Source of the DNA: JBCBWG01 sp038523925
Lineage (GTDB): Bacteria > Pseudomonadota > Alphaproteobacteria > Rhizobiales > Hyphomicrobiaceae
DNA: 64,000 bases
NCBI GenBank assembly: GCA_038523925.1
Contig: JBCBIY010000006.1
Span: 62,001-126,000, forward strand
Reading direction: 5' to 3'
Shown: positions 7,255-15,342 of the stretch, in pieces
Layout of the letters: every line of letters begins with the position of its first letter
Position numbering within the stretch: position 1 is the first letter of the stretch
Translations under genes and position numbers: made by a program
The notes under the pieces: generated by a model
The model's database searches: none
What the model was told of the DNA's origin: nothing
The model's input: the letters and a program-made list of their open reading frames with translations, nothing else

Positions 7255-8469
7255 TTAGGCGAAGATGATCTCGCGCACGTCTTCCGGCCAACGGTCCGGA
7301 TCGAAGCCATGCTGCGTGAACCCTGCGAGAACCCACCGTTCGATGCCGAGGCCGACGCAGCCCGTGTGGACCGGCTCCCTGGCTTCACCGGCGGTGATGT
7401 CGAAGCGCTTGCCGAAGAAGTTGCCGTGCAGGTTCACCGAACCGCAGGCGATGACCTTCTTGTTGCCGTCAGCATCGAGGACCGGGATCTTGATCTCGTT
7501 CTTCACTTCCTGAGCGGCCTGGAAGAATTTCTTCGCAGCCGAGACAGTCGCGAAGAACGGATCCGTCGCGGTCTGAAGCTGCATTTCCATGTCGAAGCTT
7601 TCCGCCAGCGACTTGACCAGCGGCAGAGCCTTTTCACGCGCGCTGCGGCAGAAGTCTTCGTGGCCAACGAATACGAGTTCGCGGACGTTGAATTCGTACA
7701 AACGGTCGAGGCCGTTGATGTTGCGTGACTCGTAGCGGAACACGCGGCCGAGCCACGTGAAGCAGTCGCCGTCTTCGTAGTGCTTGCCCTTGAGCGATGG
7801 GTAGCAGGGGAAGCAGGCCGCCGGGTTCAGGCACATGCCGTCGATATGCACGTGGTCCTGCGGTGGCAGGTGCGCGCCTTCGGAGCATGAGTTGGCCTGG
7901 CGGAACTCTTCGATCGCGTCAAAGTCTTCGAGCATGTTGCCAACGAACGTGACGGCGTTCGGGTGGCTGTCGAAGTATCCGCAAGCGTGCAGCGTGTCGG
8001 CATCGACGAGCGCCGGGAAGTGGCCGTCTTGCGCGCCGAACGTGTCGGCATACATCTGGCCGGCGCGGTCAGACACCAGACGCGCGAGCTTCAGCACGGG
8101 GCCTGAGTAGGCAACCTGGCCTTTGCCGTAATCATGAAGCCAGCCGCGCTCGACAAGCTTGCGGTTCACGTCCCGCTCGAACGGTTTGTCGTCCTTGCGC
8201 TCGGTTTCGTAGAACACCTTGATCTCGAAGCCCGAGATCTGCTTCGCCATCACGTCGAGGAACCGCTTGGCCTTGTCGACGCTTTCGTCGACATCCGCGC
8301 CGGCGTTGAGCTGGATCGTTGCCGTTGCGAGGTCTTCGTTGACCGTGACGCGATCGATGGCTGGCGAGACGAACACCGACTCTTTTTCGATGTCGCCGGC
8401 GACTTCCGTGTCGACCGGGCGCGGCAGGTCGACGACGACCGTGAGCGCTTCCGTTATGTGCTTATTCAT
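7255..8469 (-). CDS. Amino acid:[carrier protein] ligase (class II aaRS-like, truncated SerRS homologue)
   Basis: A 404-residue enzyme expected to activate an amino acid with ATP and load it onto the phosphopantetheine of the adjacent carrier protein. Class II motif 2 is around 244-269 (RYESRNINGLDRLYEFNVRELVF) and motif 3 is GLGIER at 373-378. Cys219, Glu264 and Cys371 are natural candidates for the Cys-Glu-Cys zinc site that atypical SerRS and these ligases use to bind the amino group. There is no tRNA-binding domain. The first ~105 residues are an extra domain I do not recognise. Known homologues in Bradyrhizobium and Agrobacterium use glycine or alanine; the substrate here is unknown. The gene sits 16 bp after an MBOAT gene and 45 bp before the carrier gene, so it replaces DltA in a Dlt-like operon. 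Confidence 0.87.
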   Translation of the reverse strand: MNKHITEALTVVVDLPRPVDTEVAGDIEKESVFVSPAIDRVTVNEDLATATIQLNAGADVDESVDKAKRFLDVMAKQISGFEIKVFYETERKDDKPFERDVNRKLVERGWLHDYGKGQVAYSGPVLKLARLVSDRAGQMYADTFGAQDGHFPALVDADTLHACGYFDSHPNAVTFVGNMLEDFDAIEEFRQANSCSEGAHLPPQDHVHIDGMCLNPAACFPCYPSLKGKHYEDGDCFTWLGRVFRYESRNINGLDRLYEFNVRELVFVGHEDFCRSAREKALPLVKSLAESFDMEMQLQTATDPFFATVSAAKKFFQAAQEVKNEIKIPVLDADGNKKVIACGSVNLHGNFFGKRFDITAGEAREPVHTGCVGLGIERWVLAGFTQHGFDPDRWPEDVREIIFA

Positions 8470-8485
8470 GGTGTCCGAGATCCCG

Positions 8486-10057
8486 CTAGAATTGGTAGTA
8501 AAGGAATGAAGAGGAGGCGCCGATGGATGAGAGCGCGACGCAGAACAAGAGGCCCATCGACAGCGAGTGGTAGGCCCGCGGGCGCCACGTCAGCAGTCCG
8601 GCTTCGAGCGAAGCGTTGTCCGGCTTCGGGTCGATGCTCGGCCAGTCGCGATGCAGAATCTGCTGGCTGTTCGGGAACAGCAGAACCACGGCGAGCAGCA
8701 GCACGATCATGGCCGAGACACGCGCCAGGTTGATCTCAACAGCCTGAGCGACCGCGACGGGCTCGCTGAGCATCGGCAGCCACATTGTCGAGAGCATCGT
8801 GACGACCGTCGACATGTTGTCGGCGCGGAAGACCACAAGGCCGGTGACGACGACGAGCATCGTCAGGACCCACGCGACCGGTGCCGGCAGCGCTGGCATC
8901 TTGGCTTCGCGCCATCCAAGGTAGGCTGCGATCGCAACGCCGTGGATGAGGCCGTACACGATGAATGTATAACCGGAGCCGTGCCAGATCCCGGCGATGA
9001 GGAACGTGACGATTGCCGGGACGGCGGCGGTCATCAGGTAGCGCGACAGCGGGCTCCAGCCGTTGGTCAGCGCTGAACGCATCCCGTTCATGGCAAGCGG
9101 CGTGTAGATGAAGCTCGTGAAGAACCGCGTCATCGTCATGTGCCAGCGGCGCCAGAAGTCAGAGATGTTCGTCGCTTTGAATGGCGAGTTGAAGTTGAGC
9201 GGCAGCTTCAGGCCGAACAGAAGGCCGAGGCCGAGCGCCATGTCGCAGTAGCCCGAGAAGTCGAAGTAGAGCTGCATCGTGTAGGCGAGTGCGCCGGCCC
9301 AGGCGGTGGCCTGGTCGATCGCGAGGCCAGCGCTTGCGCCGTTGAAGACGCTGTCGGCGTAGGGCGCGATCGAGTCGGCGATTGCGCACTTCTTGAAGAG
9401 GCCGATGCAGAAGAGCGTGACCGCAGCCGCAAGACGGCGCGCATTGAACGCGCTATCCGAGCGATCCTTCATCTGGTCGAACATTTCCTTCTGCATCACC
9501 AGCGGACCGGCTGCGATGCAGGGGAAGAACGTTGCGAAGACGAGGTAGCGGCTGAATGGCTGGCGTTGGACCTGGCCGTTGTAGGCCTCGATCAGGAATC
9601 CGATCTGAATGAACGTGAAGAACGAGACGCCCACCGTCACCATGATGTTGATGTGGCTGAAGCCGGCGCCGCTCAGTTGGTTTGAGACGTCGATCAGGAA
9701 GTTCGAGTACTTGAAGTAGCCAAGCATCAAGAGGTTGGCGACGACACCGGCAGCCAAGAGGAAGCCTGCGTGCGTTCGGCTTTTCATGCCGCGGACGAGC
9801 GTCATGCCGATGATGTAGTTGACGCCGACCGACGTGATCAGAACGGCAAGTGGCGAGAGGCCGAACTGCGCGTAGTAGACGAGCGACGCGATGCCGAGGA
9901 ACCGGATTGCCATCGGCCAGCCGCCAACGCGGTGCGAGATCAGAAAGAGAATGTAGGCGGCCGGCAGAAAGCCAAGCACGAACCAATACGAGTGGAACGG
10001 CATGCCTGGCAGCGACGGCAGGTTGGCGATCATGCCAGCGAGATCAAACGACGTCAT
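8486..10057 (-). CDS. MBOAT-family membrane O-acyltransferase (DltB/AlgI-like)
   Basis: A polytopic membrane protein of 523 residues with about ten hydrophobic segments. The MBOAT core is unmistakable: YFDFSGYCDMALGLG (264-278), NFNSPFKATNISDFWRRWH with His306, and IAGIWHGSGYTFIVYG with the presumed catalytic His359. The family moves acyl groups from a cytoplasmic donor to an extracytoplasmic acceptor. The last six residues are FLYYQF (518-523), matching the FxYxxF acyl-transfer motif described for the Dlt microprotein DltX; here it is fused to the MBOAT and Tyr520 would be the transient acceptor. The gene lies 3 bp after an SGNH-protein gene and 16 bp before the ligase, so an aminoacyl rather than an acetyl donor is implied. 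Confidence 0.92.
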   Translation of the reverse strand: MTSFDLAGMIANLPSLPGMPFHSYWFVLGFLPAAYILFLISHRVGGWPMAIRFLGIASLVYYAQFGLSPLAVLITSVGVNYIIGMTLVRGMKSRTHAGFLLAAGVVANLLMLGYFKYSNFLIDVSNQLSGAGFSHINIMVTVGVSFFTFIQIGFLIEAYNGQVQRQPFSRYLVFATFFPCIAAGPLVMQKEMFDQMKDRSDSAFNARRLAAAVTLFCIGLFKKCAIADSIAPYADSVFNGASAGLAIDQATAWAGALAYTMQLYFDFSGYCDMALGLGLLFGLKLPLNFNSPFKATNISDFWRRWHMTMTRFFTSFIYTPLAMNGMRSALTNGWSPLSRYLMTAAVPAIVTFLIAGIWHGSGYTFIVYGLIHGVAIAAYLGWREAKMPALPAPVAWVLTMLVVVTGLVVFRADNMSTVVTMLSTMWLPMLSEPVAVAQAVEINLARVSAMIVLLLAVVLLFPNSQQILHRDWPSIDPKPDNASLEAGLLTWRPRAYHSLSMGLLFCVALSSIGASSSFLYYQF

Positions 10058-10060
10058 AAC

Positions 10061-11674
10061 TTAGAGGCTCCGCTGTCCGGCTGCGTGCCGTTTGGTTGCC
10101 GGGCGCACAGGTTTGGCCGACGCGTCCGGCGCGTAATGAATTGAGATCAGGCCGTCTTCCGAGGCGCGGTCGGCCGGTACCGCCAGCGGGTTGCGCTCAG
10201 GCAGCGGCAGCAGCGGTTTGGTTGCAGCTTTGGCTCGTCGGCGGCGGCGTGAGGGCAGCGCCGCTTTCGGTGGAACGGAGGCAAGCCGCGCGTTCCTGCG
10301 CCGGGCTTCCGCCTCGCGCGCGGCCGCCGCGTTCGGCGTTTCCGATGCAGCCTTGGCCGGCTGCTTCACTGCAGGTGCGTTGGCCTTGGGAAGCGCTGCA
10401 ACCTTTGCCTCTGCTTTGGGCTCCGGCTTCAGAGCCATCGGCACCGAGTGCTGCGGCGGACGTTCGATGAATGGCGGTTGGGGCGGCACAGGGTCGAGCG
10501 CCATGTACTCGGCGAAGACCTTGCGCAGGCACTCAGGGTTTGAGTGCTCGGCGTCGATGTACATCTCAGCCGTGCAGCCATAGTGGTGCGGATCGAAGCT
10601 GCCGAACGTCTTGAAGCCGTGCTTCTTGGCAAGGTCCTTCGTCAGCTTTTTGATCTTCTCGACGCCCTTCATGTACGGGCTGTTCTGGACCTTCTCCCAG
10701 TAGATCGGGTTGAACGGCGGGTGCACGAGGAAGACCTCGATGCCGCGGTCCTTAAGGAACGCAAACAACCGGTCGATGTGGCGGACGCCCTCAGGGTCGA
10801 TCTTCGGCGGTGATGTCAGGTTGCCGTCTGCAAACTCGAGCGACAGCTTGCGCGAACGCTCTTGCGTGAAGAGCTTCATGTGCTCGCCGGACCAGTAGAT
10901 CGATCCACCGGGGCGCAGCGTGTCGAGCGTTTCGAAGTGATCGCGGCGGGTCTCGTGCGGCTTGACCGGTTCGGAGTACCAGCGGCGCACATTGTTCACG
11001 AGCATTGGCAGCGAGATCAGTTCGCGCCAACGCTCGACCGGTGCGGTTTCCCAATAGGGGTGAGGCTCCATGCCAAGGCGGCGCGCCATCGCGCGATAGT
11101 ACGGAATGCCAGGTAGCCACAGAAAGTCGGTGCGATCGGCGACGGGCGTGAAGAGCCGGTCGCGGATAGCGATGATCATCTTCTTCGGCAGACGCGAGTG
11201 GCGGACGAACATCTCCGTCATCGCCAGCATGTCTTCGTAATAATCGCGGTGGACGTGCGCGTTGTAGAACGAGCGGCTCGGCATCAGCTCGACGTGGCCT
11301 TCCTGCCAGTGGCTGGCGCCCATCACCACGACCTCCGGAGTTTTGTCGAAGCTCCGGATCTGGTTGTTGCGCATCTCGCGGATGTTGATGTTGAGGTCGA
11401 ACGTCCCGAAGTTGCGGCCTTTCGCGAACGCATCGGCGAAGGCCTGCGGACCTGCGGCGTCGTACATCTCCGGTGCGAACTTTTTATTGCCGTACCAGAT
11501 CGCGCTCAGACCGGCGGCAGCAAACGCAATCACGAGGAACGCGTAAAAGCCCGGCAACTCAGTGACCGCCCGTGCGCGGGAGCGCGGGGCGGGGGTGGCG
11601 GCGACGGCTGGCGCTGCCGCATTCGGGGCTACCGGCGTCTTGGCAGGCGCCTTAGTATTTGAATGGTCTTGCAT
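10061..11674 (-). CDS. SGNH-fold envelope acyltransferase/esterase (DltD/AlgJ-like)
   Basis: A membrane-anchored extracytoplasmic protein of 537 residues: a short Ala/Pro-rich cytoplasmic start, one transmembrane helix (about 42-60), an SGNH hydrolase-like domain (about 110-390), and a low-complexity tail (about 400-537) rich in Ala, Pro, Lys and Arg. The nucleophile is probably Ser121 in VVVMGASHWQEG; the Asp-His pair is D374-A-E-H377 in MYIDAEHSNPEC, the block DltD also carries near its C-terminus. As first gene of the operon it would transfer the acyl group delivered by the MBOAT to its final polymer. The ATG at 11674 has no strong ribosome-binding site, so the start is uncertain. The tail may bind anionic polymer or peptidoglycan; that is a guess. 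Confidence 0.82.
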   Translation of the reverse strand: MQDHSNTKAPAKTPVAPNAAAPAVAATPAPRSRARAVTELPGFYAFLVIAFAAAGLSAIWYGNKKFAPEMYDAAGPQAFADAFAKGRNFGTFDLNINIREMRNNQIRSFDKTPEVVVMGASHWQEGHVELMPSRSFYNAHVHRDYYEDMLAMTEMFVRHSRLPKKMIIAIRDRLFTPVADRTDFLWLPGIPYYRAMARRLGMEPHPYWETAPVERWRELISLPMLVNNVRRWYSEPVKPHETRRDHFETLDTLRPGGSIYWSGEHMKLFTQERSRKLSLEFADGNLTSPPKIDPEGVRHIDRLFAFLKDRGIEVFLVHPPFNPIYWEKVQNSPYMKGVEKIKKLTKDLAKKHGFKTFGSFDPHHYGCTAEMYIDAEHSNPECLRKVFAEYMALDPVPPQPPFIERPPQHSVPMALKPEPKAEAKVAALPKANAPAVKQPAKAASETPNAAAAREAEARRRNARLASVPPKAALPSRRRRRAKAATKPLLPLPERNPLAVPADRASEDGLISIHYAPDASAKPVRPATKRHAAGQRSL

Positions 11675-11678
11675 GTGT

Positions 11679-11807
11679 GTTTACGCAAACTGGTCCGATT
11701 ACGCTTTGTTTGTAGCGGCATTTGGTCATTTACCGGTTAAGTCTGGCGTCAAATTCTCCGCATTTCCGTGAAGTTTCTTCAGTCGATCGAATGTGTTTGC
11801 TGCAAAC
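11679..11807. promoter_or_regulatory. Paired GTTTNC..GCAAAC palindromes upstream of the Dlt-like operon
   Basis: A perfect 13-bp palindrome GTTTGC-T-GCAAAC lies at 11795-11807, about 120 bp before the first gene of the operon. A shorter relative, GTTTACGCAAAC, lies at 11679-11690, just before the start codon. The stretch between is AT-rich for this genome. This could be a two-site repressor control region, but no regulator is identified and no clear sigma-70 promoter could be called. Confidence 0.35.
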
Positions 11808-11939
11808 TTTCCGCGCGTCCGAAAATGAGATCGTCAGCACCATTTGTTTGGCGCGCGCAGAGGCGCCGTCGCTTCCGGCGGTTCTGGTCTTCAAGGCAAA
11901 GCTGGGTGCGTGCCGCCTGGAGCGTGAATGCGTCCCGGC

Positions 11940-12950
11940 TCAGGCGGCGGCTGGTGCCGGCGCCTGGGCGGATGCTGCGTCTGCTGCTTCCAGGGCTTCG
12001 TCGCCAGGCGACAGCGTGTAGGCTTGCTCACCTGATGACGCCGTCAGCCGGATCACAGCCGGGGCGACGAACACAGGGATCATCGAAACGCCGACGTAAG
12101 GCGCGAGCTCGGACCCGATCATGTCGCCGACCAGCGCGAAGCCAAGACCGACGTTGCGGAAGCCGTTGAGGACGCCCGCGGTCAGCGCTTCGGTCGCGCC
12201 GAAGCGGAACATGACGATGACGGTTACGATGAGCATGCCGACCGAGAGCGTCGAGACAATCGCGAGGTAGAAGAGGATCTTCTGCGGTTCGTTGATGAAC
12301 TGATTGGCGGCGGCCTGCATGATGCCGATGCCGAAGATGAGAAGCGCGAAGACGGCGCCCCAGCGGCTAAAGCGGTTGGCAACGTTGCTTGCGCCTGGGC
12401 TCAGGCGCGCTGACAGCGGCCGATACAGCATGAAGAAGACGAACGGGATGATCAGGAAGATCGCCGTGCGCCGCAGGTAGTCATGCAGGTCGAGATGGAT
12501 GTTGACGCTGTGGAAGGCGGTCAGGAACACATAGAGTGATGCCGGCATGATCAGCGTCGACAGAACCATGCACTGAAGCGCGCGGTTACGGTCGAGATTG
12601 AGCAACTGAGCAAGGGCCGGCGATGCGAACAGTGATCCGGCACAGGCGGTCACAATCATCAGCGAGACGACATAGTCTGGGAACTCGGCGAGCACACCGA
12701 GGGCGATCACGAGGCACGGCAGGACGAACTGCTGCCAGATGACCATCCGCCAGACCGGTAAGTCGATATTGGTCAATTCAGTGCGCGAGACATCCGCGAA
12801 CGGGATCAGCCCGAACAGAATGACGAAGAACAGCGCCGGCAGCGTGTAAGGCGCCACGAGGTTCGTCAGCCAGGGCGAAAAGAAAGCGACAATGATGCCG
12901 ACCGCCAGAATGGTGACGGCAACGTCTTCCTCAAGAAGATTACGCGACAC
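11940..12950 (-). CDS. Polytopic membrane protein, BASS/bile-acid-symporter-like transporter
   Basis: A membrane protein of about 336 residues with 9-10 hydrophobic segments from EDVAVTILAVGIIVAFFSPWL onward. The overall helix pattern and the segment LTAGVLNGFRNVGLGFALVGDM resemble the BASS (bile acid:sodium symporter) group and the related protein at 22862-23800. It ends with a short Ala/Glu/Pro-rich cytoplasmic tail. I start it at a GTG (12950) just before the first helix; the frame is open to an ATG at 13058, but that extra stretch (Cys/Arg/Ser-rich) does not look like part of a transporter. Substrate unknown. It shares a 5' region with the divergent PAS kinase and lies 265 bp upstream of the Dlt-like operon on the same strand. 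Confidence 0.7.
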   Translation of the reverse strand: MSRNLLEEDVAVTILAVGIIVAFFSPWLTNLVAPYTLPALFFVILFGLIPFADVSRTELTNIDLPVWRMVIWQQFVLPCLVIALGVLAEFPDYVVSLMIVTACAGSLFASPALAQLLNLDRNRALQCMVLSTLIMPASLYVFLTAFHSVNIHLDLHDYLRRTAIFLIIPFVFFMLYRPLSARLSPGASNVANRFSRWGAVFALLIFGIGIMQAAANQFINEPQKILFYLAIVSTLSVGMLIVTVIVMFRFGATEALTAGVLNGFRNVGLGFALVGDMIGSELAPYVGVSMIPVFVAPAVIRLTASSGEQAYTLSPGDEALEAADAASAQAPAPAAA

Positions 12951-13163
12951 AGGAGACCCCAAAAGTAATATCGGCGACAACTCACGCCGTCCGAACGCAG
13001 GAACGCTCCGGCATAAAGACATAGAAGGCGTGAGAGAACATTTAACACGGCAGCACACGCCGCTTTAGATGTTTGGTCCTGTGAAGTCCGCGATCAGAAT
13101 ATAGTTTCTTAGTTTTCACCTGCTAAATCCGTTTGCTCATCCCTAGCTTACCGTGGTGGTCGC

Positions 13164-15176
13164 ATGTCAGCGCAGAGTTCCCGCCCCGCAGCCGATCAAG
13201 AGCTGCCGTCCCTCAAAATCGATGTCCCATCGTCTGAAAGCACGGCGATCCCGCCGGCCGACGAGATGAATGCCATCCTGGTGGGGGCGGACGTCGGTCT
13301 TGCGTTGTTTGACCGTGAGCTGAAGCTCGTCTCTTGCAACCAGCTCTACCGCGACCTCTGCGGGTATCGCTCGGAAGAGACCCAGCCCGGAACGCACCTC
13401 GGGAGTTTGATGCGCATCTCCCTCGACCGGCAGTTGATGCCCGAGGACGAGATCCAGTCGACCATCGACAAGTCGCTCGGCCGGCTCGATCCGGGGTCGT
13501 CTTACGCGTTTCAGTATTCCTCCCCGAGCGCGCGCGCGCTGACGGTTCGCCGCCGGCGCCTTGCCCGCGGGTCGGTTGTGGAGACCGTGGCTGAGACCAA
13601 ACACGGACCGGAAACGGTGGGTGTTGAATCGCAATTCACGCACATCGCGGAAGCCGCCCGCATGCGCATGATGCACGCGCTGGACGTGATGGCGGACGGA
13701 TTTGCGCTGTTCGATGCGCAGGACCGGCTGGTTGTCTACAACCGGAAGTTCGTCGATCTGAACCCGAAAGTCGCAGACCTTATCCTGCCGGGTGAGAGCT
13801 ATGAGCGGCTGCTGCGCGAATCGATTGAGCGCGGCGGCTACCGGCTGAACGATGTGCCGGCAGACGTCTATTATTCGCAGCGGCTCTACCGCCACCGGAA
13901 CCCGACTGAGCCCGTCGAGGCCCAGCTCTCCGACGGCCGCTGGATCATGATCAACGAAAAGCGGACCGCCGACGGCGGTGTGGTGAAGACGCGCTCAGAC
14001 ATCACCGAGCTGAAACACCGCGAATTCGACCTGCTGCGGATCTCGAAAAAGCTGCACTCGAAAAACGTGCATTTCGACAGCGCCCTGAACAACATGATCC
14101 AGGGCCTTTGCATGTTCGACAAGGATCAGACGCTGATCGTCTGCAACCGCCGATACCTGGAGATCTACGGGTTCTCCGGCGAAATCGTGAAGCCGGGCAT
14201 CAAGCTGCGCGAGATCATGGCCTACTCGATCAGCCTCGGAAACTACACCGAGGAAGAAGCGGACCGCGCCCTCAATGAACGCCGCGATCCGTCAGCGCTG
14301 TCGCAGCGCGCGGTGATCAAGCAGCGGCTGAAAGACGGCCGGATTATTGCCGTCATGAACGAGCCGATGGCCGATGGCGGCACGATTGCGACGTATCAGG
14401 ACATCACCGAAAGCGAGCTGCACGCAGAGCAGACAGCCGACTATCTGAACCGCCTTGAGCGCTCGAACCGCGAGTTGCAGGAATTCGCCTACGTCGCGTC
14501 GCACGATCTGCAGGAGCCGCTGCGCAAGATCGAAGCATTCGGCGACCGTCTCGTGCGCCGCTATGGCGAGCAGCTTCCAACCGAGGCCAACACGTACGTC
14601 GACCGCATGCAGAACGCAGCCGGCCGGATGCGCAGTCTCATCAACGATCTGCTCTCATACTCGCGCGTTGCAACCAACGCGAACCCGTTCAAGGAACTTG
14701 CGCTCAACGACGTCCTCGATGGCGTGCTCTCGGACCTTCAGATCCGTATCGATGAGGTGCAAGCGACGGTAAACTGCGACGGCCTGCCCAACATTGAGGC
14801 GGATGCAACGCAGATGCGCCAGCTTCTTCAGAACCTGCTGTCGAACGCGCTGAAGTTCCGCAAGCCAGACGTCGCCCCTGTCATCACCATCGCCGCCAAG
14901 CGCGACGTTGACCCAGATGACATTCAGGCCCGCGAGTTCGTGACGCTGACCCTCTCGGACAACGGCATTGGCTTCGACAACCAATACAAAGACCAGATCT
15001 TCGCAATCTTCCAACGCCTGCACGGCCGCCTGGAATACGAAGGTACGGGTGTCGGCCTCGCGACGGTTCGCAAGATTATCGAGCGCCACGGCGGCACGAT
15101 CGACGCCAACGGCGTGCCCGGTGAAGGCGCGACGTTCATCGTCCGTTTGCCGGCAAAGCAATCGGCTGCCGAGTGA
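13164..15176 (+). CDS. PAS-domain sensor histidine kinase
   Basis: A soluble kinase of 670 residues with three PAS domains (about 35-135, 165-285 and 305-418), followed by HisKA with His447 in YVASHDLQEPLRK and a HATPase_c domain (N-box NLLSNALKF, then SDNGIGFD and GTGVGLA). The SHDLQEPLR form of the H-box is common in phytochrome-like and PAS kinases that signal to stand-alone receivers. No transmembrane segment, so the signal is intracellular; no haem- or flavin-binding residues can be assigned with confidence. It is divergent from the BASS-like gene, and no response regulator adjoins it directly; the receiver-like protein at 16887-17573 is the nearest candidate. Confidence 0.9.
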   Translation: MSAQSSRPAADQELPSLKIDVPSSESTAIPPADEMNAILVGADVGLALFDRELKLVSCNQLYRDLCGYRSEETQPGTHLGSLMRISLDRQLMPEDEIQSTIDKSLGRLDPGSSYAFQYSSPSARALTVRRRRLARGSVVETVAETKHGPETVGVESQFTHIAEAARMRMMHALDVMADGFALFDAQDRLVVYNRKFVDLNPKVADLILPGESYERLLRESIERGGYRLNDVPADVYYSQRLYRHRNPTEPVEAQLSDGRWIMINEKRTADGGVVKTRSDITELKHREFDLLRISKKLHSKNVHFDSALNNMIQGLCMFDKDQTLIVCNRRYLEIYGFSGEIVKPGIKLREIMAYSISLGNYTEEEADRALNERRDPSALSQRAVIKQRLKDGRIIAVMNEPMADGGTIATYQDITESELHAEQTADYLNRLERSNRELQEFAYVASHDLQEPLRKIEAFGDRLVRRYGEQLPTEANTYVDRMQNAAGRMRSLINDLLSYSRVATNANPFKELALNDVLDGVLSDLQIRIDEVQATVNCDGLPNIEADATQMRQLLQNLLSNALKFRKPDVAPVITIAAKRDVDPDDIQAREFVTLTLSDNGIGFDNQYKDQIFAIFQRLHGRLEYEGTGVGLATVRKIIERHGGTIDANGVPGEGATFIVRLPAKQSAAE

Positions 15177-15342
15177 CGTCTGAGACGCGTCCCAAAGTGA
15201 CCGCCGGTTCAACCCGGCTGAAACACAAAAGGTTATTTTTGGGCAAACTCGGATCAATTGATCACAACGCGGTGTAATTAAGCCAATCGTGACGTTTGCG
15301 CCGTAGAGTAAAAGTCGCATAGTAACTCGGTGGGGAAAACCG

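Noticed and set aside
6535..7728. A 397-codon plus-strand open frame
   Set aside because: It runs antisense through the response regulator, carrier-protein and ligase genes, has no recognisable domain and shows the Arg/His/Asp-rich composition of a shadow frame in GC-rich DNA.
13059..13163. Extended N-terminus and promoter of the BASS-like gene
   Set aside because: The frame is open to an ATG at 13058, but the added residues (Cys/Arg/Ser-rich) do not look like a transporter start and no clear ribosome-binding site supports either ATG. I used the GTG nearest the first helix and flag the start as uncertain.
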